The notes: generated by a model from the sequence alone, not told the origin. DNA of 64,000 bases from Nostoc commune NIES-4072 (GCF_003113895.1 NZ_BDUD01000001.1:3586004-3650003); one strand, 5' to 3'. Numbered from the stretch's first letter, positions 27,123 through 36,525 are shown. Translations and numbers: made by a program.

Positions 27123-28849
27123 GGGGTTGCTGAAAAAAAAGAAAAGGTTACAGTCTCTAGATTATCAGACCAAAGAAAGATATTCAGGTGCAAGAGTTGA
27201 GGGTAAAATAACCCAAAATCCTTGCATCACCGTGACTAGCAGGACTAAAGTGTGTCATTAGTAACCATGTACCGAAAGCAGGAGCAAACTACAATCCCAC
27301 CAGAAAACTTTGAACTTCCGTTTGAAGGAAAATTATCAGAAGATAATCGTTGGGTAATTATGGCTGATTTAATACCGTGGGCGGAATTTGAAGAGGAATA
27401 TTCTTCATTTTTTTCGGCAGAGATGGGAGCGCCAGCAAAATCATTTCGGGTGGCATTAGGCGCATTAATAATCAAAGAAAAACTAGGAATAAGCGACAGA
27501 GAAACAGTAGAACAAATTAAAGAAAACCCTTATCTACAGTACTTCATAGGAATATCATCTTATATTAATGAAGCTCCATTTGATCCATCTATGCTAGTCC
27601 ATTTTCGTGAAAGAATTAGTGCAGACTTAGTAAACAAAGTAAATCAAGAAACTGTTAAAAGGATGCTAGAGACAACATCTTCGACTTTAGCAACTGAATC
27701 AACTGAATCAACTGAATCAACTCAAAAAAAAATAGAAGAATTAGAAAAAGAAGATAACACGCCGAAAAATCGGGGAAAATTAATATTAGATGCGACTTGT
27801 GCGCCAGCAGACATCAGCTATCCAACAGATTTCGAGCTATTAAATCAAGCAAGAAAACAGACAGAACGAATAATAGACCTTCTTTATGAACAGATAAAAG
27901 GTACATTAGAGAAAAAACCAAGGACTTATCGGGAAATAGCGAGAAAAAACTACTTAGAAGTCGCTAAAAAACGTCGTGTATCCCAAAAAGATAGGAAAAA
28001 AGCGATTAAAAAGCAGCTTCAATATATCAAAAGAAACTTATCTCATATTGACCAGCTAATCAGATCGGGAGCAACTCTAGAAAAACTAAGTACTAAACAA
28101 TATAAAATGTTGCTTGTAGTTGTAGAAGTTTATCGTCAACAACTATGGTTGTATGAAAATAAAAAACAGAGTATTGATGACCGAATCGTTAGTTTAAGCC
28201 AACCACATATCCGCCCAATTGTCCGTGGAAAAGCTGGGAAAGCCGTGGAATTTGGGGCAAAATTATCAGCTAGTTATTTTGATGGGTATGTATTTTTAGA
28301 CCATATTAGTTGGGATAATTTTAATGAATCAGGAGACTTAAAATCACAAGTAGAAGCATATAAAAACTATACTGGCTATTATCCAGAATCGGTTCATGTA
28401 GATAAAATTTATCGCACAAGAGAGAATAGAGCTTGGTGCAAAGGAAGAGGTATTATCATGAGTGGTCCTCCTTTGGGAAGACCACCAGCCAATGTTAGTA
28501 AAGAAAAAAAGAAACAAGATTTAGAATCTGAGAGAATTCGTAATTGTATTGAAGGAAAATTTGGGCAAGCTAAAAGAAGGTTTAGCCTCAATCGAGTGAT
28601 GGCGAAACTTTCCCACACTTCTGAAACTGCAATTGCTATTACTTTTCTAGTGATGAATCTTTCTACTCACCTGTCGCGGGTGTTTTATGCTTTTTTATGT
28701 CTATTTTTGAAAACTGCACCTTTTTTGCAGTTCCGTATAACTGAAAATTATGATTTTATTAGTTATAAACAAGAAAAGCTTATCTTTGATTTTGCTTGAA
28801 TAACTAGTCAACCCTTAAGATTGCTTTTTCATACTTTTTCAGCAACCCC
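27123..28849 (+). mobile_element. Complete insertion sequence (IS1182/IS5-type) in the haloperoxidase gene
   Basis: A 1727-bp element with terminal inverted repeats GGGGTTGCTGAAAAA at both ends, flanked by direct repeats CAATTA (27117-27122 and 28850-28855). It contains one long transposase gene. A relic of the same left end lies at 40541-40611. Terminal repeat and target duplication are both intact, so the insertion looks recent. Confidence 0.93.
27252..28799 (+). CDS. DDE transposase (DUF772 N-terminal domain, IS1182/IS5-type)
   Basis: 515 residues from a GTG; an ATG at 27267 is an equally possible start. The N-terminal DUF772-like domain reads WAEFEEEYSSFF...GAPAKSFRVALGALIIKEKLG. The DDE acids appear in LILDATCAPADI, SVHVDKIYRTREN and CIEGKFGQAKRRF. 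The middle is highly basic (about residues 215-275). A small TES triplication near residue 150 comes from a short DNA repeat. The enzyme should cut at the GGGGTTGCTG ends of this element. All three catalytic residues are present, so it may be active. Confidence 0.88.
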   Translation: MSLVTMYRKQEQTTIPPENFELPFEGKLSEDNRWVIMADLIPWAEFEEEYSSFFSAEMGAPAKSFRVALGALIIKEKLGISDRETVEQIKENPYLQYFIGISSYINEAPFDPSMLVHFRERISADLVNKVNQETVKRMLETTSSTLATESTESTESTQKKIEELEKEDNTPKNRGKLILDATCAPADISYPTDFELLNQARKQTERIIDLLYEQIKGTLEKKPRTYREIARKNYLEVAKKRRVSQKDRKKAIKKQLQYIKRNLSHIDQLIRSGATLEKLSTKQYKMLLVVVEVYRQQLWLYENKKQSIDDRIVSLSQPHIRPIVRGKAGKAVEFGAKLSASYFDGYVFLDHISWDNFNESGDLKSQVEAYKNYTGYYPESVHVDKIYRTRENRAWCKGRGIIMSGPPLGRPPANVSKEKKKQDLESERIRNCIEGKFGQAKRRFSLNRVMAKLSHTSETAIAITFLVMNLSTHLSRVFYAFLCLFLKTAPFLQFRITENYDFISYKQEKLIFDFA

Positions 28850-29441
28850 CAATTAATGATGAAGTTTTTCGCACCAGCGCCCTTGAAAAAGTCCACAGCC
28901 GCTACGGTACTTACTTGTTACCACTAGCATTCCCAGAAGGTTCTCCTACCCACCCCGCATACGGCGCTGGACACGCTACCGTAGCAGGTGCTTGCGTTAC
29001 TATTCTGAAAGCATGGTTTGATGAAGCTTGGGTGATTCCTGAACCAGTTGTTCCCGATGCTGAAGGTACGAAACTAGTTCAATACAATGGTGCTGATGCA
29101 GGTCAAATGACGGTTGGTGGAGAATTGAATAAAATTGCTGCCAATATTTCCATCGCTCGTAATGGTGCTGGTGTTCACTGGCGCAGTGATTACACAGAGT
29201 CCCTGAAACTGGGTGAGCAGATAGCAATTGGCATACTGCAAGAACAATCACTTACTTTTAACGAAGATAATTTCTTCAATCTGACTAAGTTTGATGGTCA
29301 GAAAATCAAAATTTCTCGTAATGAAGTAAAACACCTGATGGAAGAAAAGGACGATTAGTTATAATTCATAATTCGTAACGACCCTCGTTCGTGAAACGTC
29401 TCCCAGGGAGAAGACTCACGCAACGCTTGGCCCCCAAGATG

Positions 29442-29507
29442 AAGTCAAAAGTCAAAAGGCAAAAGAGAATTGATGAAGTCTTGATTCTTCTCTTTTTACT
29501 TTTGACT
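29442..29507. terminator. Hairpin between convergent genes (possible bidirectional terminator)
   Basis: AAGTCAAAAG...AAAAGAGAA pairs with TTCTTCTCTTTTT...CTTTTGACTT around a short loop, giving A-rich and T-rich arms. It lies between the haloperoxidase stop and the convergent response-regulator stop. It resembles a dispersed Nostoc repeat as well, so a terminator role is likely but not certain. Confidence 0.5.
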
Positions 29508-29596
29508 TATTAGCTCTCTGTCTCCTAAATAATAAGTCTTCAACCGGACATAATATCAGGTATAGGTACAGATGATTGTGATTTACCATTTACCTT

Positions 29597-31414
29597 TTAG
29601 ATTCGCTTTACAAGATTCAATACACGAGTAATTAGTTGTGAGTTTTTAGCAGTTTTGCTTATACAATCATCAGCACCGATCGCAAATATTTGCTCAACAA
29701 TATCTGTGTTTAAATTATCAACCAGAAAAAGTACTGGTAGAGATTTCCAGTATGGATCGTTACGTACTACCTGACAAATTTCAATGCCATTGATATTAGG
29801 CATTTCCACATCTAAAATTAGCAAATCTGGAGAAAATTCTGTCAGATTATCCCAAAAATATCGTGAGTCTTCAAGAGTTTTTAGAGTCAGTCCTAATGGT
29901 TCTAAAGATTGTTGTATAAAAGTTAATGTCTGTGAATCGTCGTCTACAATCATTACTCTTGCTTCGGTAATACAAGTTTGTTGTAATATTTGACTGACTG
30001 ACTCTAAAATTTGGCTAGGAGGCATAGATTTTTGTAAAAAAGCACGTCCGCCAGCTCGTGCAACCTCAACGCGATAGCTAAAATTATTTCGCTCTGTAAA
30101 AACTAACACTGGTATTTCTGGCAGTGGCGATGGCGTTCCGCCCAGCGTAGCTGATCGCTGCGATAATTCTCTTAATAACTTCAAGCTATCTTTGTCAATA
30201 TCAAGATCCAGTAGCACCACATCGGGATTTAAAGATGGAATTATATTTCTGGCTGTAGTGAGATTAGTAGCAATTTTAACTTGTAGTTCCTGATTTTCAG
30301 CTTCCTTTATCAATTCCTCTACTACTTGGCGATCGTTGCTAATTACTAATAGTAAATTTTGTATTTGTTCAACTGGAGCTTTTTCTAGTTCTCGTTGCAA
30401 CTTAATCAAAAGCTTATCTAAATAAAAACATTTAGCTTGGCTAATATATTTTTGATTTTGAAATACATCTTCTATTTCATTAGCTAATAACGAGCCTTTG
30501 GGAAAGCCAAAACTACCCAAAGAACCAGCTAGCTTGTGAGCTTCTTGCTCTGCTTTTTGCCTTAGTTCAACATCAAGTGTACCTTTTCTTAAAGCATCAG
30601 CAGCTAAGTTCAATACTGTAATGCGCGAATCAACCTTAACTTTAAAATTTTCCCGTTGTTGAGCAATGGCTGCTAGGAGAGTTTTCTGTTGTTTTAAATC
30701 TGTTTCCTGCTGATCTTTCTGACATTTTTGTTCATTCGATAGAGCTTTTAAACGATAACCCATTCCATAAACAGTTTCTATAAAATCATAGTTAGCACCT
30801 GCTGCTTTTAGCTTCTGTCTTAAACTTTTGATATGAGATTTAATCGTATTTTCTTCAGGTGGATCTTTTTCAGCACTCCAAAGTTGATCTACAATTGCAC
30901 TCCGGCTAAAGATGCGCTGGTTGTTGCGTAAAAACAGGTCTAAAAGACTAAATTCTTTTGCCGTTAAATTTAGTACAATATCTGCATAAGTTACCTCACA
31001 AGTACTAGGATCGAGACGCAAGCTTCCCCATTCCAAAATAGGAGGTAAAGAAGTATTTCCCCGACGCAGTAAAGCACGAATCCGAGCTGATAACTCTTGA
31101 AAGTCAAATGGTTTGACTACATAATCGTCTGCTCCGGCATCTAAACCGATAACTTTATCTGTTTTAGTATCTTTTGCTGTCAAAAGCAGAATCAGCATTT
31201 GATGTCCTGACTGGCGTAATTGCCGACAAAGACTGATACCATCCAGCTTTGGCAGAATCACATCTAGCAAAATCAGGTCATAGTTACAAACACTTATCAA
31301 TTCCCAACCAGCTTCACCATCAGCAGCAATATCAACCACATAATTTTGTTTGGTAAGAGCTGTAGCTACAGCTTGAGCAAGCAAATCATCGTCTTCAACC
31401 AACAGAATTCTCAT
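29597..31414 (-). CDS. Multidomain response regulator REC-wHTH-HPt-REC-REC
   Basis: 605 residues. REC1 (1-120) has LLVEDDD, LILLDVILPKLDG and DYVVKPFD. An OmpR-type winged helix follows (about 125-225, ending ETVYGMGYRLK). A glutamine-rich linker leads into an HPt domain with the phosphorylatable histidine in EAHKLAGSLGSFG. REC2 (about 350-470) has DVVLLDLDID but a degenerate FLQKSMPP. REC3 (about 480-605) has MIVDDDS and LLILDVEMPNINGIE. Such a chain can pass phosphate between receivers through HPt and also bind DNA. In REC2 a repeat-derived insert (SATLGGTPSPLPE) lengthens a loop. It lies 147 bp downstream of a histidine kinase read in the same direction, a likely partner. Confidence 0.88.
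   Translation of the reverse strand: MRILLVEDDDLLAQAVATALTKQNYVVDIAADGEAGWELISVCNYDLILLDVILPKLDGISLCRQLRQSGHQMLILLLTAKDTKTDKVIGLDAGADDYVVKPFDFQELSARIRALLRRGNTSLPPILEWGSLRLDPSTCEVTYADIVLNLTAKEFSLLDLFLRNNQRIFSRSAIVDQLWSAEKDPPEENTIKSHIKSLRQKLKAAGANYDFIETVYGMGYRLKALSNEQKCQKDQQETDLKQQKTLLAAIAQQRENFKVKVDSRITVLNLAADALRKGTLDVELRQKAEQEAHKLAGSLGSFGFPKGSLLANEIEDVFQNQKYISQAKCFYLDKLLIKLQRELEKAPVEQIQNLLLVISNDRQVVEELIKEAENQELQVKIATNLTTARNIIPSLNPDVVLLDLDIDKDSLKLLRELSQRSATLGGTPSPLPEIPVLVFTERNNFSYRVEVARAGGRAFLQKSMPPSQILESVSQILQQTCITEARVMIVDDDSQTLTFIQQSLEPLGLTLKTLEDSRYFWDNLTEFSPDLLILDVEMPNINGIEICQVVRNDPYWKSLPVLFLVDNLNTDIVEQIFAIGADDCISKTAKNSQLITRVLNLVKRI
30124..30163. repeat. Short in-frame repeat in REC2 of the response regulator
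   Basis: The phrase GGCGTTCCGCCCAGCGTAGC flanked by GCGAT and ATCGC is a dispersed-repeat type sequence. In the minus-strand frame it encodes SATLGGTPSPLP between the helix ELSQR and the strand IPVLVF. Confidence 0.6.
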
Positions 31415-31561
31415 GAAAATGTTTGCTTGGAGAAGTAACCCTAAGCGCTGTCATCAAATTTATCTAACTTAGGTTATCTCCTTTTCAGTTTTATATAACA
31501 TCTATCAAAGGCAAGGTTTTAGAATATCTTTGCAATCATCCCATTGATGATGTTCAACACT

Positions 31562-33211
31562 TCAAACGGGCAATTTGACTGTAAATGTCGCTCCTTGACC
31601 CATTCCTTGGCTCTGGGCTTGGATTGTGCCACTATGCAGTTCTATTATATGACGGGCGATCGCTAGCCCTAAACCTAGTCCTTTATCTGACCGAGTATGA
31701 CTACTATCTGCTTGGCAAAAGCGCTCAAATACATGAGGTAGAAAGTCAGCACTGATACCCTTACCCGTATCACTGACTTGAATTTGAACATAGTTAAGAA
31801 TTGAGGGTTGGGAAAATTCTTCCCCACTTCCTACTTCCTTTGACAACTGCACCTTAATTCGTCCATCGTTGGGTGTAAATTTAATTGCATTGGTGAGTAA
31901 ATTTAACACAACTTGTTGCAAACGATCTGAGTCACCCGAAATTTTTTCTATTGAAGTGTCAAGTATAGTTTCAATTTGAATATCCTTTGCATCTGCCAAT
32001 GATTGTACAACCTCGATCGCAGATGTAATTACTTCTACTAAATCTACCAAATCAATCGAGAGTGAAATTTCTCCTCTAACAATACGCGAAATATCAAGTA
32101 GGTCTTCAATAAGTTGCATTTGCAAATTAGCATTGCGTTCAATTGTCTCAAGTGCAAGAGTTGCTTTAGCTTCATCTAGCGCACCCGTTTGCAACATCCC
32201 CGCCCAACCAATAATTGCAGTCATGGGGGTACGTAATTCATGGGAAACTATGGCTAAAAATTCATCCTTGGAACGGTTTGCAGCTTCTGCTGCACTTTGC
32301 GCCGCTTCGCTAACAGCGCGTGCAGCTTGTTCTCGCAGCAGCAATTGCTCTTTTTCTTCTTCTGCTTGTTTGCGCTCAGTAATATCTTGCATAATTTTAG
32401 AGAATCCGCGCAGATTTCCATTTTCATCTCGTAAAGGTGTGATTACACAATGCGCCCAAAAAAATGTCCCATCTTTGCGGAGATGCCAACGATTTTCTTT
32501 AGAAAAACCTTCAGTTACGGCTTTGCTCAATGCTTGTTGTGGTTGTCCGCGCTCAATTGCTTCTGGTGAAAAAATGCGCTCAAAAGGTTGACCAATAATT
32601 TCTGCTTCTTGATAGCCTAAAATACGTTCAGATCCAATGTTCCAGCTAGTAAAGTTACCGTTTGGATCTAACATAAAAATTGCGTAATTAGTTACTCCTT
32701 CTATTAGCAACCGATAACGTTCTTCACTCTGACGCAGACTGTCTTGAATTTGACGTAGATGCTCGTAATTTTGTTGGGCTACTCGCGCATTCATTTGAGC
32801 TTGCGATCGCGCCTGACGTAGTGCAGTGTTAAGTAAGGTAATCAACAATGCTACTAGCACAAACTGAAGCAACCCCAACGCACCAAACCCAGCAACAGAC
32901 AAAGAATAGAAAGGGAGTAAAAGGAAGTAGGCGCAGACGATAGCAGAGAAAAAAGTTGCTAACAGTCCTGGGTTTAAGCCACCATACCAGGAACTAACCA
33001 TGACAGCAGCTAAAAACAGTGGATAAATGGAATTCAGCCTATGTAGCTGCCATAGAAGCAGTGTCAGCAGTAAAGCTAGTAAAACCGTTAATAATGCAAT
33101 GCTATAACCTTGTAGCTGCGATGACCTCCGGTCGGTCGGAGACCATCGCGTAGCGTCTCCGTAGGAGAATCGCCAAAGGCGGGGCAAAGCCCATCGCGTT
33201 AATCTCCACAT
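31562..33211 (-). CDS. Membrane histidine kinase with DUF4118, PAS, HisKA and HATPase domains
   Basis: 549 residues. Four membrane helices (about 35-140; IYPLFLAAVMVSSWYGGLNPGLLAT is typical of the DUF4118/KdpD-type module), then a PAS/PAC domain (about 160-285, with FTSWNIGSERILGY and GFSKIMQDITERKQAEEE). The HisKA H-box FLAIVSHELRTPMTAIIGW is near residue 320. The HATPase has NLLTNAIKFTPNDG, VSDTGKGI and KGLGLGLAIARHI. Residues about 5-33 are arginine- and tryptophan-rich and encoded by a dispersed repeat, so the N-terminus seems to have been extended. Likely partners are the adjacent hybrid regulator and the CheY-like protein. Confidence 0.87.
   Translation of the reverse strand: MWRLTRWALPRLWRFSYGDATRWSPTDRRSSQLQGYSIALLTVLLALLLTLLLWQLHRLNSIYPLFLAAVMVSSWYGGLNPGLLATFFSAIVCAYFLLLPFYSLSVAGFGALGLLQFVLVALLITLLNTALRQARSQAQMNARVAQQNYEHLRQIQDSLRQSEERYRLLIEGVTNYAIFMLDPNGNFTSWNIGSERILGYQEAEIIGQPFERIFSPEAIERGQPQQALSKAVTEGFSKENRWHLRKDGTFFWAHCVITPLRDENGNLRGFSKIMQDITERKQAEEEKEQLLLREQAARAVSEAAQSAAEAANRSKDEFLAIVSHELRTPMTAIIGWAGMLQTGALDEAKATLALETIERNANLQMQLIEDLLDISRIVRGEISLSIDLVDLVEVITSAIEVVQSLADAKDIQIETILDTSIEKISGDSDRLQQVVLNLLTNAIKFTPNDGRIKVQLSKEVGSGEEFSQPSILNYVQIQVSDTGKGISADFLPHVFERFCQADSSHTRSDKGLGLGLAIARHIIELHSGTIQAQSQGMGQGATFTVKLPV
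33125..33200. repeat. Dispersed repeat forming the N-terminal codons of the DUF4118 kinase
   Basis: The phrases GGAGACCATCGCGTAGCGTC and GGCGGGGCAAAGCCCATCGCG are palindromic repeat modules. They lie in frame between the start codon (33211) and the first natural-looking residues (SQLQGYSIALL). Confidence 0.65.
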
Positions 33212-33389
33212 TTTCTATTACTTCTGCTTATGCTATCTATTTATTAAACTTCTACCCTAGTTTTCCACTTTCAAGTTTTACCATAAAAATCAATCTTAAG
33301 AGAATGGTATATCTAAACAATACCCTCATTACACCGAAAGAATTAAATAACTCAGGAATAAGAATAATTAAAATAGGAAGATAATAACA

Positions 33390-33761
33390 ATGACCTCTAA
33401 GCAAATCTTAGTTATTGATGATGAAGATGACATCCGTCAATTGATTCAGACTTGTCTAGAAATTATGGGCGGCTGGAAGGTGTTAACTGCTACTTCAGGT
33501 AATCAAGGATTACTCTTAGCTCAATCATCTCAACCCGATGCTATCCTTTTGGACGTAATGATGCCCGATATGGATGGTTTGACAACTTTTGAGAAACTAC
33601 AAGCTAATCAAATAACTAAACATATACCTGTGATTTTACTTACAGCTAGAGGACGCACTAATAACGAACGTTTATTCAAAGATATAGATGTCAAAGGCAT
33701 AATTAGTAAACCATTTAATCCTCAGAAACTAGCTATTCAAGTAGCAGCAGCCTTGAGCTAA
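33390..33761 (+). CDS. Single-domain CheY-like response regulator
   Basis: 123 residues forming one receiver domain only: VIDDEDD, phosphoacceptor D in AILLDVMMPDMDG, T in ILLTARG and K in GIISKPFNP. There is no output domain, so it should act as a phosphate relay or by protein-protein contact. AGGAAG precedes the ATG. It is divergent from the DUF4118 kinase with 178 bp between, so a shared regulatory region and a common pathway are plausible. Confidence 0.87.
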   Translation: MTSKQILVIDDEDDIRQLIQTCLEIMGGWKVLTATSGNQGLLLAQSSQPDAILLDVMMPDMDGLTTFEKLQANQITKHIPVILLTARGRTNNERLFKDIDVKGIISKPFNPQKLAIQVAAALS

Positions 33762-34186
33762 AGTATATTACAAAATCTGGCGTTTCTAGTTCAGCTACTC
33801 CTGAATTAAATAATACTACAGATGTCTTAAATCATTTGTAAAAATTTATATGCTTGAGATAAGACTACTGTGGTATCTCAAATTTAGGGTAGATATGCTT
33901 GGAAAAATATTCTATCTATAGATTTCCTAGTCTCTTTCTTAAGTAATAGGTTTTACCAAAAAGACCTTTTCTCCACTAGTTTTCCACTTTTACTCCCTAA
34001 TTTAGAAGTAAGTCAATACCTAGTTGTGAGTTTTTATTAGATAAATTCTTTCCCATAAAAACCTGATATTTCAAAAATTAAAGACATTAATTAGTGAATT
34101 AATGGGTTTTATATAGATGGATAAAATTAAGCTCCAATTTACTATATTTTCTGAAAATATCTACTTAAGGGGTATCAATCTTATAT
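33762..34186. other. Intergenic, AT-rich
   Basis: About 425 bases without a recognisable gene, repeat array or strong hairpin. It presumably contains the promoter of the DUF3611 gene. Confidence 0.5.
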
Positions 34187-34756
34187 ATGATAGATAATTT
34201 AGAATCACTTTCACATCCACCAAGCAAACAAAAATTTGCTGCTACATTGCGTTTAGTAAGTCAAATTAGTTTTTGGGTACAGTTAGTACTTGGTGGTATT
34301 TCTGGCATTGCTGTATTGTTGGCGTGTTTTAGCCGTAACATTACTACTCAGACAAGCAATGCAGGTATAGGCTTTGGGATATTTTTAGCTATTGTTGGTA
34401 TTTTATTGCTGTGCTTTCGGGTCTATTGGGCTTTGCGTTATCGAAAAATGGCTAAACTTTTACAAACGCCAAATTCTCAAAATCATCCCAAAAAGGAAGA
34501 TGTAATTCAAAATTTACGAATTGGATTGCTGGTGAGTTTGGTAGGGTTATTAATAGCTTTTATTGCTTCGGAAACGACAGTTGCAATTATATTGGGTAAA
34601 GCTGTAGCACAGCCTCAAGGTGTTGCAATTTATCAAGCAGAAAATGTCATTCGTTCGCTAGATATTTTTGTAATGTTTGCAAACATTAATATGATTGGCG
34701 CTCACTTTTTTGGAGGAGTTACTTCTCTTGGCCTACTCTATTGGTTAGAAGAGTAA
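34187..34756 (+). CDS. DUF3611 family membrane protein
   Basis: 189 residues with four helices (about 28-50, 62-85, 108-135 and 158-185). The pattern RLVSQISFWVQLVLGGISGI, FRVYWALRYRKMAK and a closing NINMIGAHFFGGVTSLGLLYWL is typical of DUF3611, found in cyanobacteria and plastids. Function unknown. It starts at ATG 34187. Confidence 0.8.
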   Translation: MIDNLESLSHPPSKQKFAATLRLVSQISFWVQLVLGGISGIAVLLACFSRNITTQTSNAGIGFGIFLAIVGILLLCFRVYWALRYRKMAKLLQTPNSQNHPKKEDVIQNLRIGLLVSLVGLLIAFIASETTVAIILGKAVAQPQGVAIYQAENVIRSLDIFVMFANINMIGAHFFGGVTSLGLLYWLEE

Positions 34757-34888
34757 TAAATTTAATTAATTTTAGTGATTTGATTTTGCCGGTTATTGCA
34801 ATGAAAATATTTATTAACCTAAAGTATTTTCTCGTTATTCACTAGATATCTATCATTATTGTCAAACAACAAACATCAGGAGTTAGTT

Positions 34889-35530
34889 ATGTACAATTTA
34901 AATCATTCTTCTTTAAAAGGAGTTGGATTAGTTGGAACATTTTTTGGAACTTTGCTAATGGGTTTCTCTGCAATCACTCAATCAGCAGTAGCACAGCCGC
35001 GAATTTCCCAAGTGAATCCTTGTCCTAGTATCTTCTATGAAGAACCACACCGAGATCGAGTTTTAGCTCCAGCAGGATGTCCGCCTAATGCTGCAACTTT
35101 AAGATTTGAAAGACAACAGCGAACTACTGGTTCTCAAAGTGTTGTTGTTCCTGTCTATCCTATGAATGGAAGAGGATCTGTTATACAACCACCTTTTCCA
35201 GAAAGTCGGCAAAGTGCGATCGCAAATATCATACCAACAGCAGGTACAGTTGACGTGAAATTGAAAAATAACACTAATGCCGGTATTTCTTATCAAGCAA
35301 TCGGTCAGACCCAACCTCGGTATCTTGCAGGTGGACAAGAGTTTGTCCTACGAAACTTACCAACACCTATCAGTATTACTTTGGTACGTCAAGACGGTGG
35401 ACTGCTAAAAGTTATCCCCACGTCTACGTCTAATGGGACACTTGCAGTTTCGTTAGATGAAACAACCAAATTCGATGACAATCAAGGTGTATTAAGAATT
35501 CAAAAAAATGGTCAGGTCTTCTTGAATTAA
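34889..35530 (+). CDS. Secreted hypothetical protein
   Basis: About 213 residues. A signal peptide (GLVGTFFGTLLMGFSAITQSAVAQ) ends with an AxA-type site near residue 37. The mature part has two cysteines, a basic stretch, and a beta-rich C-terminal half (about 115-213, ANIIPTAGTVDVKLKNNTNAG...). I use ATG 34889 since CAGGAG lies before it; an upstream TTG at 34859 is less likely. No family recognised; exported location is the firm point. Confidence 0.6.
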   Translation: MYNLNHSSLKGVGLVGTFFGTLLMGFSAITQSAVAQPRISQVNPCPSIFYEEPHRDRVLAPAGCPPNAATLRFERQQRTTGSQSVVVPVYPMNGRGSVIQPPFPESRQSAIANIIPTAGTVDVKLKNNTNAGISYQAIGQTQPRYLAGGQEFVLRNLPTPISITLVRQDGGLLKVIPTSTSNGTLAVSLDETTKFDDNQGVLRIQKNGQVFLN

Positions 35531-35721
35531 GATAGCTCACCGCCTGAATTTTGAGAGCTTTAAAATGCTGAATTACCACAAAACTTTTGATTTGTAGTAA
35601 TCCAAAAATATCAGGTTCAGTTGAAGATTTTTCAATAAGACTGACGTAAAAGCGTAGAGATGTTTGCATAAAAATTCATCATCTGAACTTGATATCAATC
35701 AACCAAAATGGAGAATTTGAA

Positions 35722-36525
35722 ATGATCGACATTATTAAAACTAAGCAAAGTTATAAAGGAGCTATTGCTCTAGCACTATCGACAGTGCTGCTTGGAGCTT
35801 GTACAAACAACTCAGAGCGAGAGGCAGCAGTACCAGAAGGTAATGTGACTACAAAAGAAGTTGCAAACAATACAAACGAACTAATTGGTAAAACTGTAAC
35901 AATTAGAAGTATACCCGTCAAAAAATTGGGCCCATCAACTTTCACAATTGCCGATAAGCAATTTTTTAGTGCTAAACCAATTTTAATTGTAAATGCTTCG
36001 GGTAAAACTTTCACTTTGCCTACTGACCCAAATACAACAATTCAAGCAACAGGGCCAGTTCGTAAGCTTGCGATCGCAGATATTAATCGAGATTACAACT
36101 TGGGCTTAGATCCAAACTTGTACAAAGAGTACGAAACCCAACCTGCAATTATCGCTCAATCAATTGCACTTGCTCCTAAACCAGGTGAACTTACCACAAA
36201 TCCTCAACTATATTATGGTAAAAATCTGGCAGTGACCGGTGAAGTGGAAAACATTAGAAATGCTAGCTCCTTCACCTTAGATGAAGATAAATTATTTGGT
36301 GGACAGGATTTGTTAGTAATCCGTGCCGGTACTCCAAAAGCAACTGTCAATAAAGGCGAGAAAGTTGCAGTTACGGGTGTGTTGCGTCCGTTTGTTATTG
36401 CTGACCTAAAACGGGATTACGATCTTAAATGGGATTTAACCTTAGAAAAGCAGCTAGAGGTGGAGTACAAGAATAAACCTGTGCTAGTTGCAACAGACGT
36501 ATATCCCTCAGCAATTCCACAATAA
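35722..36525 (+). CDS. Lipoprotein with two repeated beta domains
   Basis: About 267 residues. The signal peptide ends in a lipobox, STVLLGAC, so the protein should be lipid-anchored. The mature region has two similar modules: IGKTVTIRSIPVKKLGPSTFTI...PILIVNASG and YGKNLAVTGEVENIRNASSFTL...DLLVIRAG. Each ends with an acidic-basic motif (ADINRDYNL and ADLKRDYDL). The modules look like OB-type beta barrels. The gene at 36590 is a paralogue. I start at 35722 because GGAG precedes it. No function assigned. Confidence 0.68.
   Translation: MIDIIKTKQSYKGAIALALSTVLLGACTNNSEREAAVPEGNVTTKEVANNTNELIGKTVTIRSIPVKKLGPSTFTIADKQFFSAKPILIVNASGKTFTLPTDPNTTIQATGPVRKLAIADINRDYNLGLDPNLYKEYETQPAIIAQSIALAPKPGELTTNPQLYYGKNLAVTGEVENIRNASSFTLDEDKLFGGQDLLVIRAGTPKATVNKGEKVAVTGVLRPFVIADLKRDYDLKWDLTLEKQLEVEYKNKPVLVATDVYPSAIPQ

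Larger units (their letters stand above)
26015..29358 (+). pseudogene. Vanadium-dependent haloperoxidase gene split by an insertion sequence
   Basis: The 5' part (26015-27122) and 3' part (28856-29358) flank a complete IS and one copy of a 6-bp target duplication. Removing 27123-28855 gives a 536-residue frame with no stop and the junction reading KYPINDEVFRT. The 5' part holds the vanadate-binding Lys/Arg region WYVHRRLRPEAFGG. The 3' part holds PTHPAYGAGHATVAGA (acid-base His) and RNGAGVHWRSD (axial His ligand). Family enzymes use H2O2 to oxidise halides. As it stands neither half carries a complete vanadate site, so the gene should be inactive. I start at ATG 26015 rather than an in-frame TTG at 26009. 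Confidence 0.93.

Noticed and set aside
27690..27725. Triplet-like ACTGAATCA repeat in the transposase
   Set aside because: A small nine-base triplication giving TES repeats; it keeps the frame and needs no special explanation beyond slippage.
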